This document shows positions 1 to 8,104 of a stretch of 64,000 bases of DNA, piece after piece. Position numbers and translations under genes: made by a program. Under the pieces are notes generated by a model. The model was not told where the DNA came from, ran no database searches, and worked only from the letters and a program-made list of their open reading frames with translations. Source of the stretch: Propionimicrobium lymphophilum DSM 4903 (GTDB lineage: Bacteria; Actinomycetota; Actinomycetes; Propionibacteriales; Propionibacteriaceae); the NCBI RefSeq assembly GCF_000423485.1, contig NZ_AUIB01000004.1, positions 83,492 to 147,491 on the forward strand. The letters run 5' to 3'. Each line of letters begins with the position of its first letter. Position 1 is the stretch's first letter.

Positions 1-1
1 G

Positions 2-901
2 CTTTCCCCTAAGGGCGGCGAGGCCGTTCAGACGACTCTGAATATGTCGATCCAGACTAAGCTCGAGGCCGCGCTGGCGAAGTCTTCGGGCAAGATCGCC
101 GTCGCCGTCTTGGACAAGGATGGCGGAATCCTCGCCGCCGGCACGTCACCGGATGTTGGGAGCCAACCGCTAGCCACCGTCGGGCAGTTCCCGCCGGGTT
201 CGACGATGAAGGTCGCTAGTTCTCTGGCCTTGCTGCGTCGCGGCGAGAAACCGACGTCGAAGGTGGACTGTTCCGAAAAGGCCGAAGCCGGAGGCCGCGA
301 ATTCACCAATTATCCGGGTTACCCCAAGGTGTTTATCGGAAAGATCTCGCTGGCCAATGCACTCGCCCAGAGCTGCAACACCGCATTCGTCAACGCGAAG
401 ATCACCAGCAAGGAGCTCAGCTCGGCGGCAGCCAGCCTGGGCATGGGCGTGGATTACGACGCTGGCTTCGACTCGTTCTACGGTTCCGTGCCCGCCACCG
501 AGGACCCGGTGGTGGCCGCAGCCAATTCCTTCGGCCAGGGTCACGTGCTTGTCTCACCGATGGCGTTGGCCGCGATGTCCGGGTCCGTGAACTCCGGCAA
601 ATCGCTGGTCGCCCACCTGCGCACGGACGTCGTCCCCACCCTGGATGCCAGCCCGATCACCGAGGACGAAGCAGCCCAGCTCAAAGAGATGATGGAGGGA
701 GTGCTCAAGGGCACTGGCTCCAGTTACGCTAAGTGGTTAAGCGGCGCCAAGACCGGCACCGCGGAGTTCGAAGAGGGGTCCGAAACCAAGACCCACATCT
801 GGGTGACAGGTTTCTCTGGCGACATGTCAGTAGCGATAATCGATTATGACGCTAAGGATGGCAAGAATTTCGAGCCGATCCTAACCGCTATTTTCAAGTA
901 G
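2..901 (+). CDS. Penicillin-binding protein, transpeptidase domain (5' end outside window)
   Basis: Cell-wall D,D-transpeptidase that cross-links peptidoglycan outside the membrane. The reading frame is open from base 2, so the N-terminus lies upstream of the window. The visible part is the transpeptidase domain. Counting from the ATG at 44, the active-site SxxK is S53-T-M-K56, the SxN motif is S110-C-N112 and the KTG triad is K236-T-G-T. The residues encoded before position 44 (EAVQTTLNMSIQ) match the usual run into this domain, so 44 is an internal Met and not the start. Whether it is class A or class B cannot be told without the N-terminus. A MscS-like gene follows after 12 nt, probably in the same transcript. 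Confidence 0.9.
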   Translation, partial: LSPKGGEAVQTTLNMSIQTKLEAALAKSSGKIAVAVLDKDGGILAAGTSPDVGSQPLATVGQFPPGSTMKVASSLALLRRGEKPTSKVDCSEKAEAGGREFTNYPGYPKVFIGKISLANALAQSCNTAFVNAKITSKELSSAAASLGMGVDYDAGFDSFYGSVPATEDPVVAAANSFGQGHVLVSPMALAAMSGSVNSGKSLVAHLRTDVVPTLDASPITEDEAAQLKEMMEGVLKGTGSSYAKWLSGAKTGTAEFEEGSETKTHIWVTGFSGDMSVAIIDYDAKDGKNFEPILTAIFK

Positions 902-913
902 TTAAGGATATTG

Positions 914-1840
914 ATGATTCCCGCACAGATTAAGTTCGTTTGGCCCCAAACCCTGATCGAGATTTTGATCATCCTGGCGATAATCATCGTCGCTCGCTGG
1001 GCACTGCGAAAGGCTGTGAAGGCGCTGGTCCATACAGCCGAAGCCAACCCAGCTAAGACGTTCAAGCGTCTGGGTGCCAAGGCAACCAAGACCATGAAGG
1101 GTTCCAAGGACCCGACGGAAATGTTCATGAGCGTGGATCCCAAGGAGGACGAACGACGTCACGCGCGCATGAAGACGCTGGCGTCCATCCTCAACTCGGT
1201 GATCACGGTTAGCGTCGTCATCATCGGTTCCTTTTGGCTGCTGCGCGCGGTGAACATTGACATCACGCCGGTGCTGGCCTCCGCCGGTCTGGGTGGTTTG
1301 GCGATCGGCTTCGGCGCGCAAAGCCTGATTAAGGACGTCATCAGCGGCACCTTCCTGATCCTCGAAGATCAGCTCGGTGTCGGCGACATCATCACCATCG
1401 GCGACGTCACCGGCACAGTTATTGCAATGCAACTGCGCGTCACCCAGGTTCAGGACATGAATGGCGAGATGTGGTACATCCGCAACGGCGAAATCACCAC
1501 CCTGGGCAATATCTCGCAGGGCTGGTCGAACTCCGTCATCAGCATCCCGGTCAATATTGACGAGGATCCTTTCAAGATCATCAATCTGCTCAAGCAGGCA
1601 GTCAAGGAGCTCGAGGGCGATCAGGAGATAGAGAAGGTGCTGCTGGATGAACCCGCAGTGCTTGGCCTGAGCAATTTCGATTCTTACATTGCCAACTACG
1701 GCATATTGGTCAAGTGCCGCGGCAACCAGCAGTGGGGCGTCGAGCGCGCGATCCGAGCTGCCTCCCTGAAGGTGTTCCAGGAAAATGGCGTAGACACCCC
1801 CGCAACTCCGGTTCGCACTGTGGACGAAAAGTCGAACTAG
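914..1840 (+). CDS. MscS-family mechanosensitive ion channel
   Basis: Small-conductance mechanosensitive channel that opens under membrane tension to release solutes during osmotic downshock. A first membrane helix lies near residues 10-30. A central region near 95-150 holds a second helix and a pore-like helix rich in Gly and Ala (GLGGLAIGFGAQSLIKD), the MscS signature, followed by the beta domain (VGDIITIGDVTGTV). The C-terminal alpha/beta domain reaches about residue 300. ATG 914 is preferred over the TTG three bases upstream because AAGGA at 904-908 then sits 5 nt away. Length of 308 residues is normal for the family. It lies directly behind the PBP gene. Confidence 0.9.
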   Translation: MIPAQIKFVWPQTLIEILIILAIIIVARWALRKAVKALVHTAEANPAKTFKRLGAKATKTMKGSKDPTEMFMSVDPKEDERRHARMKTLASILNSVITVSVVIIGSFWLLRAVNIDITPVLASAGLGGLAIGFGAQSLIKDVISGTFLILEDQLGVGDIITIGDVTGTVIAMQLRVTQVQDMNGEMWYIRNGEITTLGNISQGWSNSVISIPVNIDEDPFKIINLLKQAVKELEGDQEIEKVLLDEPAVLGLSNFDSYIANYGILVKCRGNQQWGVERAIRAASLKVFQENGVDTPATPVRTVDEKSN

Positions 1841-1843
1841 AAG

Positions 1844-2161
1844 TTGAGCAATAAGCAGATTTGGGGGTCTGCCTTAGTCGCGATCTCGTCGATAGTTTCC
1901 ATGAACTTTGGTGCGTATTGGGCGAAGACTTTGATGCTCGAGGCCGGTGCCGACGGCGCTGCCGTTTAACCTCGAGCTGATCGTGCTGTCGAAAATCCCG
2001 TCTCCGGCTCTTCGCCATTCTGCAGGCCAGCGCACCCGGCGATCGCATCTTTGATGGCTTGGCTGGTCATCGGTGAAACACTTTCGACGCTGTCATGGCT
2101 GGCCATCGCAACCGTCATCGGGGCGGCGCTCGGGGCCACAGTGTCGACTTCTCGCAACTAG
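1844..2161 (+). pseudogene. Decayed EamA-family (RhtA-like) transporter
   Basis: No intact gene fills this gap, but pieces of one transporter can be read in all three frames. Frame of 1844: an N-terminal segment (QIWGSALVAISSI, then NFGAYWAKTLM) resembling the first helix of RhtA-type EamA exporters, ending at TAA 1967. Next frame from about 1968: LELIVLSKIPSPAL. Then ILQASAP in the third frame. Finally, back in the first frame, AIASLMAWLVIGETL and WLAIATVIGAALGATVS to TAG 2159-2161, matching the last two helices. About 105 codons remain where roughly 280-300 are expected, so most of the middle is deleted and at least two frameshifts are present. The family call comes from motif resemblance only. 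Confidence 0.7.
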
Positions 2162-2212
2162 CGGACGCCTCGAAACTTTATCTGTCGGTGGTTGAAGCTA
2201 GAATCAGCGCTT

Positions 2213-3700
2213 ATGGCCATGAAGAAAGCTCTCGCTGCTCTGTTGCCCGCGTCCGATGTTGTAAATAAGATCGGTGCGGCTTTCGGCGACGCCGGACACG
2301 AGATTTACCTGGTTGGCGGTTCAGTCCGCGACGCGCTGCTTGGCACGCTCGGACACGACCTAGACTTCACCACCTCCGCGCTCCCGGACGACACCGAGAA
2401 GCTGCTTCGTTCTTTGACCAGGCAGACTTGGGACACCGGCCGCGAGTTCGGCACCATCTCGGCGAACATTGCCGCCGAGGGACACGTTTGGCAGGTTGAG
2501 GTGACGACGTTCAGGGCTGATTCTTACCGGTCGGATTCTCGCAAACCCGAGGTGGCTTTCGGCGAGAACATCGAAGAGGACCTGATCCGCCGAGACTTCA
2601 CTGTGAACGCTATGGCGCTGAACGTCACCGGCGGCAAAACCGACGAGTGGCGATTCGTCGATCCGCTGGCCGGCATGGAAGACCTGGCTGATCAGCTGCT
2701 TCGCACGCCCGCCAGCCCGCAGGTCAGTTTCGGCGACGACCCGCTGCGCATGATGCGCGCCGCCCGTTTCTCCTCCCAGCTCGGTTTTTTGGTCGAGGAA
2801 GAAACCCGCAAGGCGATGGGTGAGATGGCCGAGCGCATCGACATCATCAGTGCCGAGCGCGTCCGTGAGGAGCTGAGCAAGCTGCTGCTCACCGATCGTC
2901 CCCGCGCCGGCCTGGATCTGCTGGTGAGCAGCAAGATCGCGGACCGAGTGCTGCCGGAACTGCCCGCAATGAAGCTAGAGCGTGATGAGCACATGCGTCA
3001 CAAGGATGTCTACGAGCATTCGCTGACCGTTTTGGATCAGGCGATCGAGCTCGAGAAATCTCGCGACCTGATGGACGGCAAACCCAACCCCAACCACGAG
3101 CCAGACCTGACGCTGCGCCTGGCCGCGCTGCTGCACGACATCGGCAAACCCGTCACCAGGGCATTCGAGAACGGCAAGGTCACGTTCCACCACCACGACG
3201 TGGTCGGCGCCCGAATCGCCAGAAAGAGGCTGCGCGCCCTGCGCTACTCCAAAGAGACCGTCTCGGATGTCAGCAAACTGATCGCGCTTCACCAGCGTTT
3301 CCACGGCTACGTCGAGGGCTCGTCTGGCGGCGCAACCTGCGGATGGAGCGATTCCGCGGTCCGTCGCTACGTCCGTGACGCCGGCGATCAGCTCGAACGC
3401 CTGCACATCCTGACCCGCTCGGACTGCACAACTCGAAACCGTCGCAAGGCAGATCGGCTGCGCAGGGCTTACGACGAGCTTGAGTTCCGCATCGACGAGC
3501 TGGCCGCCCAGGAGGAGCTGGAGTCGATTCGCCCCGAGCTCGACGGCAACCAGATCATGAAGCTGCTAGATATCGCGCCCGGCCCGATGGTCGGCAAGGC
3601 ATACAACTACCTGTTGAGCCTGCGCCTGGATCAAGGGCCGATGGGCGACGAGCGCGCGGAGGAAGAACTTAAGAAGTGGTGGGCCCAGCAACAGGGCTAG
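2213..3700 (+). CDS. cca: CCA tRNA nucleotidyltransferase with HD domain
   Basis: Adds or repairs the 3' CCA of tRNA in the cytoplasm. The nucleotidyltransferase head has VGGSVRD at about residues 34-40 and the metal-binding D-L-D at about 49-51, followed by the RNA- and nucleotide-binding region (RRDFTVNAMA). A C-terminal HD phosphohydrolase domain contains LLHDIGKP near residue 305, as in many actinobacterial homologues. ATG 2213 is chosen over a TTG at 2192 because the conserved part begins soon after; ATG 2219 is a further possibility. Length about 495 residues is usual. It sits at the start of the conserved actinobacterial cluster that leads to trxBA and parAB. Confidence 0.93.
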   Translation: MAMKKALAALLPASDVVNKIGAAFGDAGHEIYLVGGSVRDALLGTLGHDLDFTTSALPDDTEKLLRSLTRQTWDTGREFGTISANIAAEGHVWQVEVTTFRADSYRSDSRKPEVAFGENIEEDLIRRDFTVNAMALNVTGGKTDEWRFVDPLAGMEDLADQLLRTPASPQVSFGDDPLRMMRAARFSSQLGFLVEEETRKAMGEMAERIDIISAERVREELSKLLLTDRPRAGLDLLVSSKIADRVLPELPAMKLERDEHMRHKDVYEHSLTVLDQAIELEKSRDLMDGKPNPNHEPDLTLRLAALLHDIGKPVTRAFENGKVTFHHHDVVGARIARKRLRALRYSKETVSDVSKLIALHQRFHGYVEGSSGGATCGWSDSAVRRYVRDAGDQLERLHILTRSDCTTRNRRKADRLRRAYDELEFRIDELAAQEELESIRPELDGNQIMKLLDIAPGPMVGKAYNYLLSLRLDQGPMGDERAEEELKKWWAQQQG

Positions 3701-3800
3701 CCAGCACGGCTATTTTCCATTTACTAGCTATTGGCAGCTCTTTCCGATAGAGTTTTCCGGCTGTTTACTCAGCATCTTTCGCGTCTTGGCCGACGCACTA

Positions 3801-3840
3801 GCCACATCGATGTCGTTTCTAGGGACGCCTGTGGCTTTTT
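3801..3840 (+). terminator. Terminator-like hairpin ahead of the MFS gene
   Basis: GCCACA at 3801 pairs with TGTGGC ending at 3835, with an inner GTC/GAC stem, followed by T5 at 3836-3840. The stem is short and interrupted. It stands only 14 nt before the MFS start, so it could end transcripts from the CCA gene or act as an attenuator of the MFS gene. Confidence 0.4.
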
Positions 3841-3854
3841 GGTTAGGAGAATTC

Positions 3855-5309
3855 ATGGATGACGACATTATTCGCGTAGAGGGCGTGGATAGGGTTTTCT
3901 CTAGGAAGAAGATCCTGATCATTTTGCTCTTTGGCCTGGCGTTGGCCATGATGTCGATTAGCTCTGTTAACGTCGCGCTGCCGTCGATTCAAAAGTCGAT
4001 TGGCGCCTCGGATACCGATCTTCAGTGGCTGCTTTCCGGCTACGCTTTGACGTTCGGCATCGTGCTCGTCGCAGCCGGACGAATCGGCGATCTGCTCGGG
4101 CGCGGCATCACCTTCATAATCGGTATCTTTCTTTTTTCGACTTCTGCTCTGATCTGCGGTTTGATTCACGATCCGGGCCTGCTGAACATTACACGCCTGG
4201 TGCAGGGCATCGGCGCGGGGTTTTATTCGCCGCAGACCAACGGCATGATCGTGCAGTACTTCCGCGGCCAGGCGCGAGCAACAGCTAACGCGCTGTTCGG
4301 CCTGGTGGTTTCCGTGGCTGTTGCGATCGCCCCGCTGCTCACCGGCTTCCTGATCCAGTGGTTCGGCCCCGACTGGGGGTGGCGGGCGTCCTTCCTGTGG
4401 AGCTTCCCGGTTGGTGTCGTGACGATGATTCTGGCCATAATGTGGCTCCCGTTTGAGTCTGAACGACGTCTGTGGAATCACCGCAAGCTCGGCATGGCCC
4501 GCGCTGCTCGCTTGGACCTCGACCCGGTCGGCATGATCCTGATGGCGCTGAGCGTGATGTGTGTCATGTTGCCTTTCATGATTAAGACTGCGCTTTCGTT
4601 CGCGCTTCTGCCGCTGGGTGGCCTGCTGCTTTACATCTGGTACCGCTGGGAGAAGGCGTACAAGAAACGCGGCAATCAGCCGATGGTTGATCTGCACCTT
4701 TTCAAAGTCCGTTCGTTCACGAACGCGACGATGGTTTCCGGCATGCAGTTCTTGGGCGGCACCTCGGTGTTCGTCATCATCGCGCTTTACCTGCAGAACG
4801 GCCTGGGTGCCAGCGCGCTCGTCTCCGGTTCTATCGGCCTGCCGAACGCTATTGGTTCTGCGGTTGCCGCGATGATCGCCGGACGTAACGTGCTGCGCCG
4901 CGGACGCACGATGACGATGCATTCGCTCGGTATCTACATCGTCGGCCTGCTGATGCTGATCACTTTGATCCAGTTCGTGCCCGCTATCAGCTACTGGTGG
5001 CTGTCGATTCCGCTGGTGTTCACCGGCGTCGGCGTCGGCGCGTTCAACTCCGCTAACCAGACCCTGTCGATGCTCGAGTTGACCCCTGACATGGGTGGCA
5101 CAGCTGGCGGTGTCAAGCAGACGATCGAGCGCACCACAACCGCGATCGGCAACGCGATGCTCACTGCGATCTGTTTCATGTTCGTTGCGCAGGGCTGGCG
5201 GATCGCGGCAACAATGGCCTATAGCGTCATCACTTTGATCATCGTGCTTTCCTTGTTGCTAGCCTGGTACGACAAACGCAAGTTGGGAGACCCGGAGCCT
5301 CTCGCATAG
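3855..5309 (+). CDS. MFS transporter, DHA2 (14-TM, EmrB/QacA-like) family
   Basis: Proton-driven efflux pump in the cytoplasmic membrane; substrates of this family are usually drugs or other amphiphiles, and the substrate here is unknown. ATG 3855 follows TAGGAGA at 3844-3850. After about 20 hydrophilic residues come many hydrophobic segments. The first loop shows the DHA motif SSVNVALPSIQKS, and motif A is near RIGDLLGRG. Length of 484 residues and the number of hydrophobic stretches fit 14 helices. The next gene starts 8 nt downstream, so the two are likely co-transcribed. This gene is not part of the usual cca-to-murJ gene order and may be a local insertion. Confidence 0.9.
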   Translation: MDDDIIRVEGVDRVFSRKKILIILLFGLALAMMSISSVNVALPSIQKSIGASDTDLQWLLSGYALTFGIVLVAAGRIGDLLGRGITFIIGIFLFSTSALICGLIHDPGLLNITRLVQGIGAGFYSPQTNGMIVQYFRGQARATANALFGLVVSVAVAIAPLLTGFLIQWFGPDWGWRASFLWSFPVGVVTMILAIMWLPFESERRLWNHRKLGMARAARLDLDPVGMILMALSVMCVMLPFMIKTALSFALLPLGGLLLYIWYRWEKAYKKRGNQPMVDLHLFKVRSFTNATMVSGMQFLGGTSVFVIIALYLQNGLGASALVSGSIGLPNAIGSAVAAMIAGRNVLRRGRTMTMHSLGIYIVGLLMLITLIQFVPAISYWWLSIPLVFTGVGVGAFNSANQTLSMLELTPDMGGTAGGVKQTIERTTTAIGNAMLTAICFMFVAQGWRIAATMAYSVITLIIVLSLLLAWYDKRKLGDPEPLA

Positions 5310-5316
5310 GAGCCGA

Positions 5317-7140
5317 ATGGGACGCAGGATCAGCCTTTTCCTGGTCGTCTTGATGACGATCTTGTGTGCTGGTGCACCCTCTTTCGCCGATGAGCAGGCT
5401 CCTCGGCTCGACGTCGTTGTGACGCAGATGAGTCCGCAGTACGTGACGACCACGGGCGAAATATCCATCATCGGCACGGTGAAGAATCCTGGCACTAGCG
5501 CGTTGAACAACGTCTCGGTGGGGCTTTGGCGAGACGCCACCCCGCTCACCACTCCGTCGCAATTGAAGACTGCCCTCGATCAGCCCGGTGGTGGAGCGGT
5601 AAGCAACGCCTCTGGTGCCAGCATGAACTTGGGCTCTGTAGAGCCAGGCGCGACCAAGAATTTCAAGGTTTCTGCGAGCCTAGACCCGGGAAACGCCAGC
5701 GAACCTCTTTGGCTAAGCCAGCAGGATGCCGCATATCGGATCGGCGTAGAGGCCCGCTCGGATGGCCTGCTGGTTGGCGCAGCGCGAACCGCCATCGTCA
5801 ACCCAGGCAGTTCCGCAACCACCGCCCAGCTAGTCGTGTTGAACTCGAAACCCGCGCTGAATCCGCTGACCCACACGCCCGACTCCGAGCCGGCGACCGC
5901 TGACCTGCTGGACGCTGACGCGTTGAGCGCAGACCTGAGTCAGCGACTGGAGCCGCTGCTGAGAGCAGCAGACAGTTCCGATGTTCTGGTGGACCCCGCG
6001 CTTATCGATCAGCTCACAGCGCTCGGCACCCCGCAGGCGACGGAGTTCCTAACCCGCTTAAAGGCTAGGATCTCGAAGTCGGGTGCCTATCGGGGCCTCT
6101 ACAATTCTCCGGATGTCGCAACTGTTCGCGCCTCTGGTACGGATAAGTGGCTAGATGCCGCCAACCGCGTAGACGCCGAAGGGGTCGTCGAGAGGCTGCC
6201 GTTGATTGTCTCCGCTGGTGAAGTTAGCGGCCAGGATGTCGAGGCGTTGGCAGCTGCCAAGCCCGTTGCGGTGCTCGCTAGGAATTTGGTTACTGGTCCT
6301 GCAGTTCTGGATGGCGTCCGTTTGGTGGCGGCGGATTCCGTGCCGTCGAATAGTTTCTCTGCGGCTGGTATGCGTGCCCGGCAGCTGATTTTCGGCAAGG
6401 AAAATCCGCTCGTCACGCTCGTAGCCAGTCCGCAGGCCATCGTTGATTCCCGATCGGGTTGGCTCGAAACGGTCTCGATCGACGGCCTGCTCAGCTGCCA
6501 GCCGGAATCGGAGATCAACCTGTCCTCGACGTCTCAACCCTCCAAGATGCCCGATACCGAGGTCCTCAGCCGCTGGGTGACTTTCACGGGTAACTCGAAG
6601 AACTACCAGAAGATTCTCGATTCCGTCGCTAACGCTTATGCCTCTAGCGCGTTCACTGGCTCGCAGCGCGATGCCTGGCTTGCCAAAGTGTTAGAGCCTG
6701 CGCGTGCGCTGGACAACCCCAACGCCGTCCAATTGCTTGCCACGGACACGGTCACCACGTCTGAAAAGGACAACGCTTTGCCGGTGACTATCGTCAATTC
6801 GACGGGCTCTCCTGCGCTGCTTCGGGTCAGGTTCGACTCGGATAACGACCAGCGTGTGTGGATTAATGACACTTCTTTGGTCGAGTTGGATGCCGGTGAG
6901 CAGTTGACCCTGCGCGTGAACCCCCACTCGAAGGCCAACGGGCCGGTGGAGGTGAGGGCCCAGCTGGTTCTGGAGGACGGCCAGCCCATCGGTGAGCCGG
7001 TCTCGTTTCTGGTGACGGCCACGAAGGTCGGGAACGTCGCCTGGGTGTTAATCATCGCCTCCGGCGCGGTGCTGTTGACTGTCACCGCATGGCGGGTTCA
7101 TCAGGTAAGACGCAAAGGTGCCACGCACGTCGAGGACTAA
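5317..7140 (+). CDS. DUF6049-like secreted, membrane-anchored protein
   Basis: Function unknown. Residues 1-24 form a signal peptide (basic MGRR, a hydrophobic core, then SFADEQ). A long extracytoplasmic region follows, starting with a beta-rich, Ig-like part (residues about 30-140), and one C-terminal helix (VAWVLIIASGAVLLTVTAW) ends in a short basic tail. This topology, the length of 607 residues and the position between the CCA enzyme and the pseudokinase match the actinobacterial DUF6049 family, which normally sits beside murJ and is thought to act in envelope assembly. Assignment rests on context and architecture more than on a sharp motif. TAGGAG precedes the ATG. Confidence 0.7.
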   Translation: MGRRISLFLVVLMTILCAGAPSFADEQAPRLDVVVTQMSPQYVTTTGEISIIGTVKNPGTSALNNVSVGLWRDATPLTTPSQLKTALDQPGGGAVSNASGASMNLGSVEPGATKNFKVSASLDPGNASEPLWLSQQDAAYRIGVEARSDGLLVGAARTAIVNPGSSATTAQLVVLNSKPALNPLTHTPDSEPATADLLDADALSADLSQRLEPLLRAADSSDVLVDPALIDQLTALGTPQATEFLTRLKARISKSGAYRGLYNSPDVATVRASGTDKWLDAANRVDAEGVVERLPLIVSAGEVSGQDVEALAAAKPVAVLARNLVTGPAVLDGVRLVAADSVPSNSFSAAGMRARQLIFGKENPLVTLVASPQAIVDSRSGWLETVSIDGLLSCQPESEINLSSTSQPSKMPDTEVLSRWVTFTGNSKNYQKILDSVANAYASSAFTGSQRDAWLAKVLEPARALDNPNAVQLLATDTVTTSEKDNALPVTIVNSTGSPALLRVRFDSDNDQRVWINDTSLVELDAGEQLTLRVNPHSKANGPVEVRAQLVLEDGQPIGEPVSFLVTATKVGNVAWVLIIASGAVLLTVTAWRVHQVRRKGATHVED

Positions 7141-7185
7141 TAATGTGCCGTTTCCCGCTAACATGGTTAGCTGTGGGAGGAAATG

Positions 7186-8043
7186 ATGGCAAAAACTAAG
7201 AAACTTGGGGTCACTGCGACCTTGCTGGCGCTGCTGCTGGCTTGTTCTCTGATTGTTCTGATCGCCAGCCTCGCTATGGTCTTCTACAGCCAGGCCTCTC
7301 TCGTTATCACGGTTTTGACGATAGTTTTGGGCGGTTCTTTGCTGGCCTGGCACATCCGCGTGCTGATTGGCGGGTCTGGACGCACGAAGTCCACCATCAC
7401 CACCAACTTCTCGATCGCCCTGATTGTTATTGGTTGTTTCGCGATGATCACCGGCTTCGGTCTTTTCGATGTGCTGGGTGGCAGGGTCGAGCCGACCCGT
7501 ATCGTGCTTGCAATCGCTGGTTTTATCGGTCTGGTCTGCGCGCTGATTGCCTTCATTCGTGACACTGGCCAGGAGCATGAGGCCCGCGAGTCTGAGGAGA
7601 AGAAGGAAGAGCTGGCTGAATCCGAGTCCGATGATTCTGCTCTTGAGTCGGGTGATGATGTGCTCGAGTCCTCGGACGATGGTTCGCTCGAGTCCTCGGA
7701 CGATGGTTCGCTCGAGTCCTCGGACGATGAGCTGGGGGCTACCCCATCCGAGCCCACCGCCGTCGAGGAAGCCGAATCGGCTGCGGAGGTCGAGGAAAGC
7801 GACGTCGAAGACTCCGACGAGTCGCTCGATAGCACCGTCGCTCTTTATGAAACTCCGGGCCCCGAAACTGAATCGGATGTGGACGATTTCTCCGCTGCCG
7901 AGATGACCATGATTGTTCCGCCGCCGAGCCCGCGTGCCCGTCGTGCGGCCGCCAGCATGGACGATTTGACCTGGCTCTACGACTCTCCCGAGGCCGCCAA
8001 GGCCGAGGAGGAAGAGCCGCGCCGAGCCCGTCGCGGAATCTAG
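7186..8043 (+). CDS. Membrane protein with long acidic Ser/Glu/Asp tail
   Basis: Not recognised. Four hydrophobic helices occupy roughly residues 8-130, followed by a hydrophilic C-terminal half extremely rich in Glu, Asp and Ser. Inside the tail an 8-residue unit (LESSDDGS) is repeated almost three times because of a 24-bp tandem DNA repeat. The last 30 residues turn basic (RRARRGI). The second of two adjacent ATGs (7186) is chosen because GGAGG at 7176-7180 is then 5 nt away. It lies where murJ is expected in related genomes but has only four helices and no MurJ-like features. The tail is probably cytoplasmic and disordered. Confidence 0.75.
   Translation: MAKTKKLGVTATLLALLLACSLIVLIASLAMVFYSQASLVITVLTIVLGGSLLAWHIRVLIGGSGRTKSTITTNFSIALIVIGCFAMITGFGLFDVLGGRVEPTRIVLAIAGFIGLVCALIAFIRDTGQEHEARESEEKKEELAESESDDSALESGDDVLESSDDGSLESSDDGSLESSDDELGATPSEPTAVEEAESAAEVEESDVEDSDESLDSTVALYETPGPETESDVDDFSAAEMTMIVPPPSPRARRAAASMDDLTWLYDSPEAAKAEEEEPRRARRGI
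7663..7729 (+). repeat. 24-bp in-frame tandem repeat, about 2.8 copies
   Basis: The unit begins CTCGAGTCCTCGGACGATGG and is 24 bp long. Copies at 7663-7686 and 7687-7710 are identical, and a partial third starts at 7711. As 24 is a multiple of three, copy-number changes keep the reading frame of the acidic tail and would lengthen or shorten it by 8 residues per unit. Confidence 0.9.
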
Positions 8044-8104
8044 TAAAACCGCCTTTTAGCCTGCTGGAATCGACGCCGTTTTAGGGGTATCGTCGCTTCT
8101 CGCT

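Noticed and set aside
6840-6860. TGTGGATTA in the DUF6049-like gene, and TGTGGATAG near 46291, as DnaA boxes
   Set aside because: Single one-mismatch matches in coding sequence without clustering; expected by chance in 64 kb.
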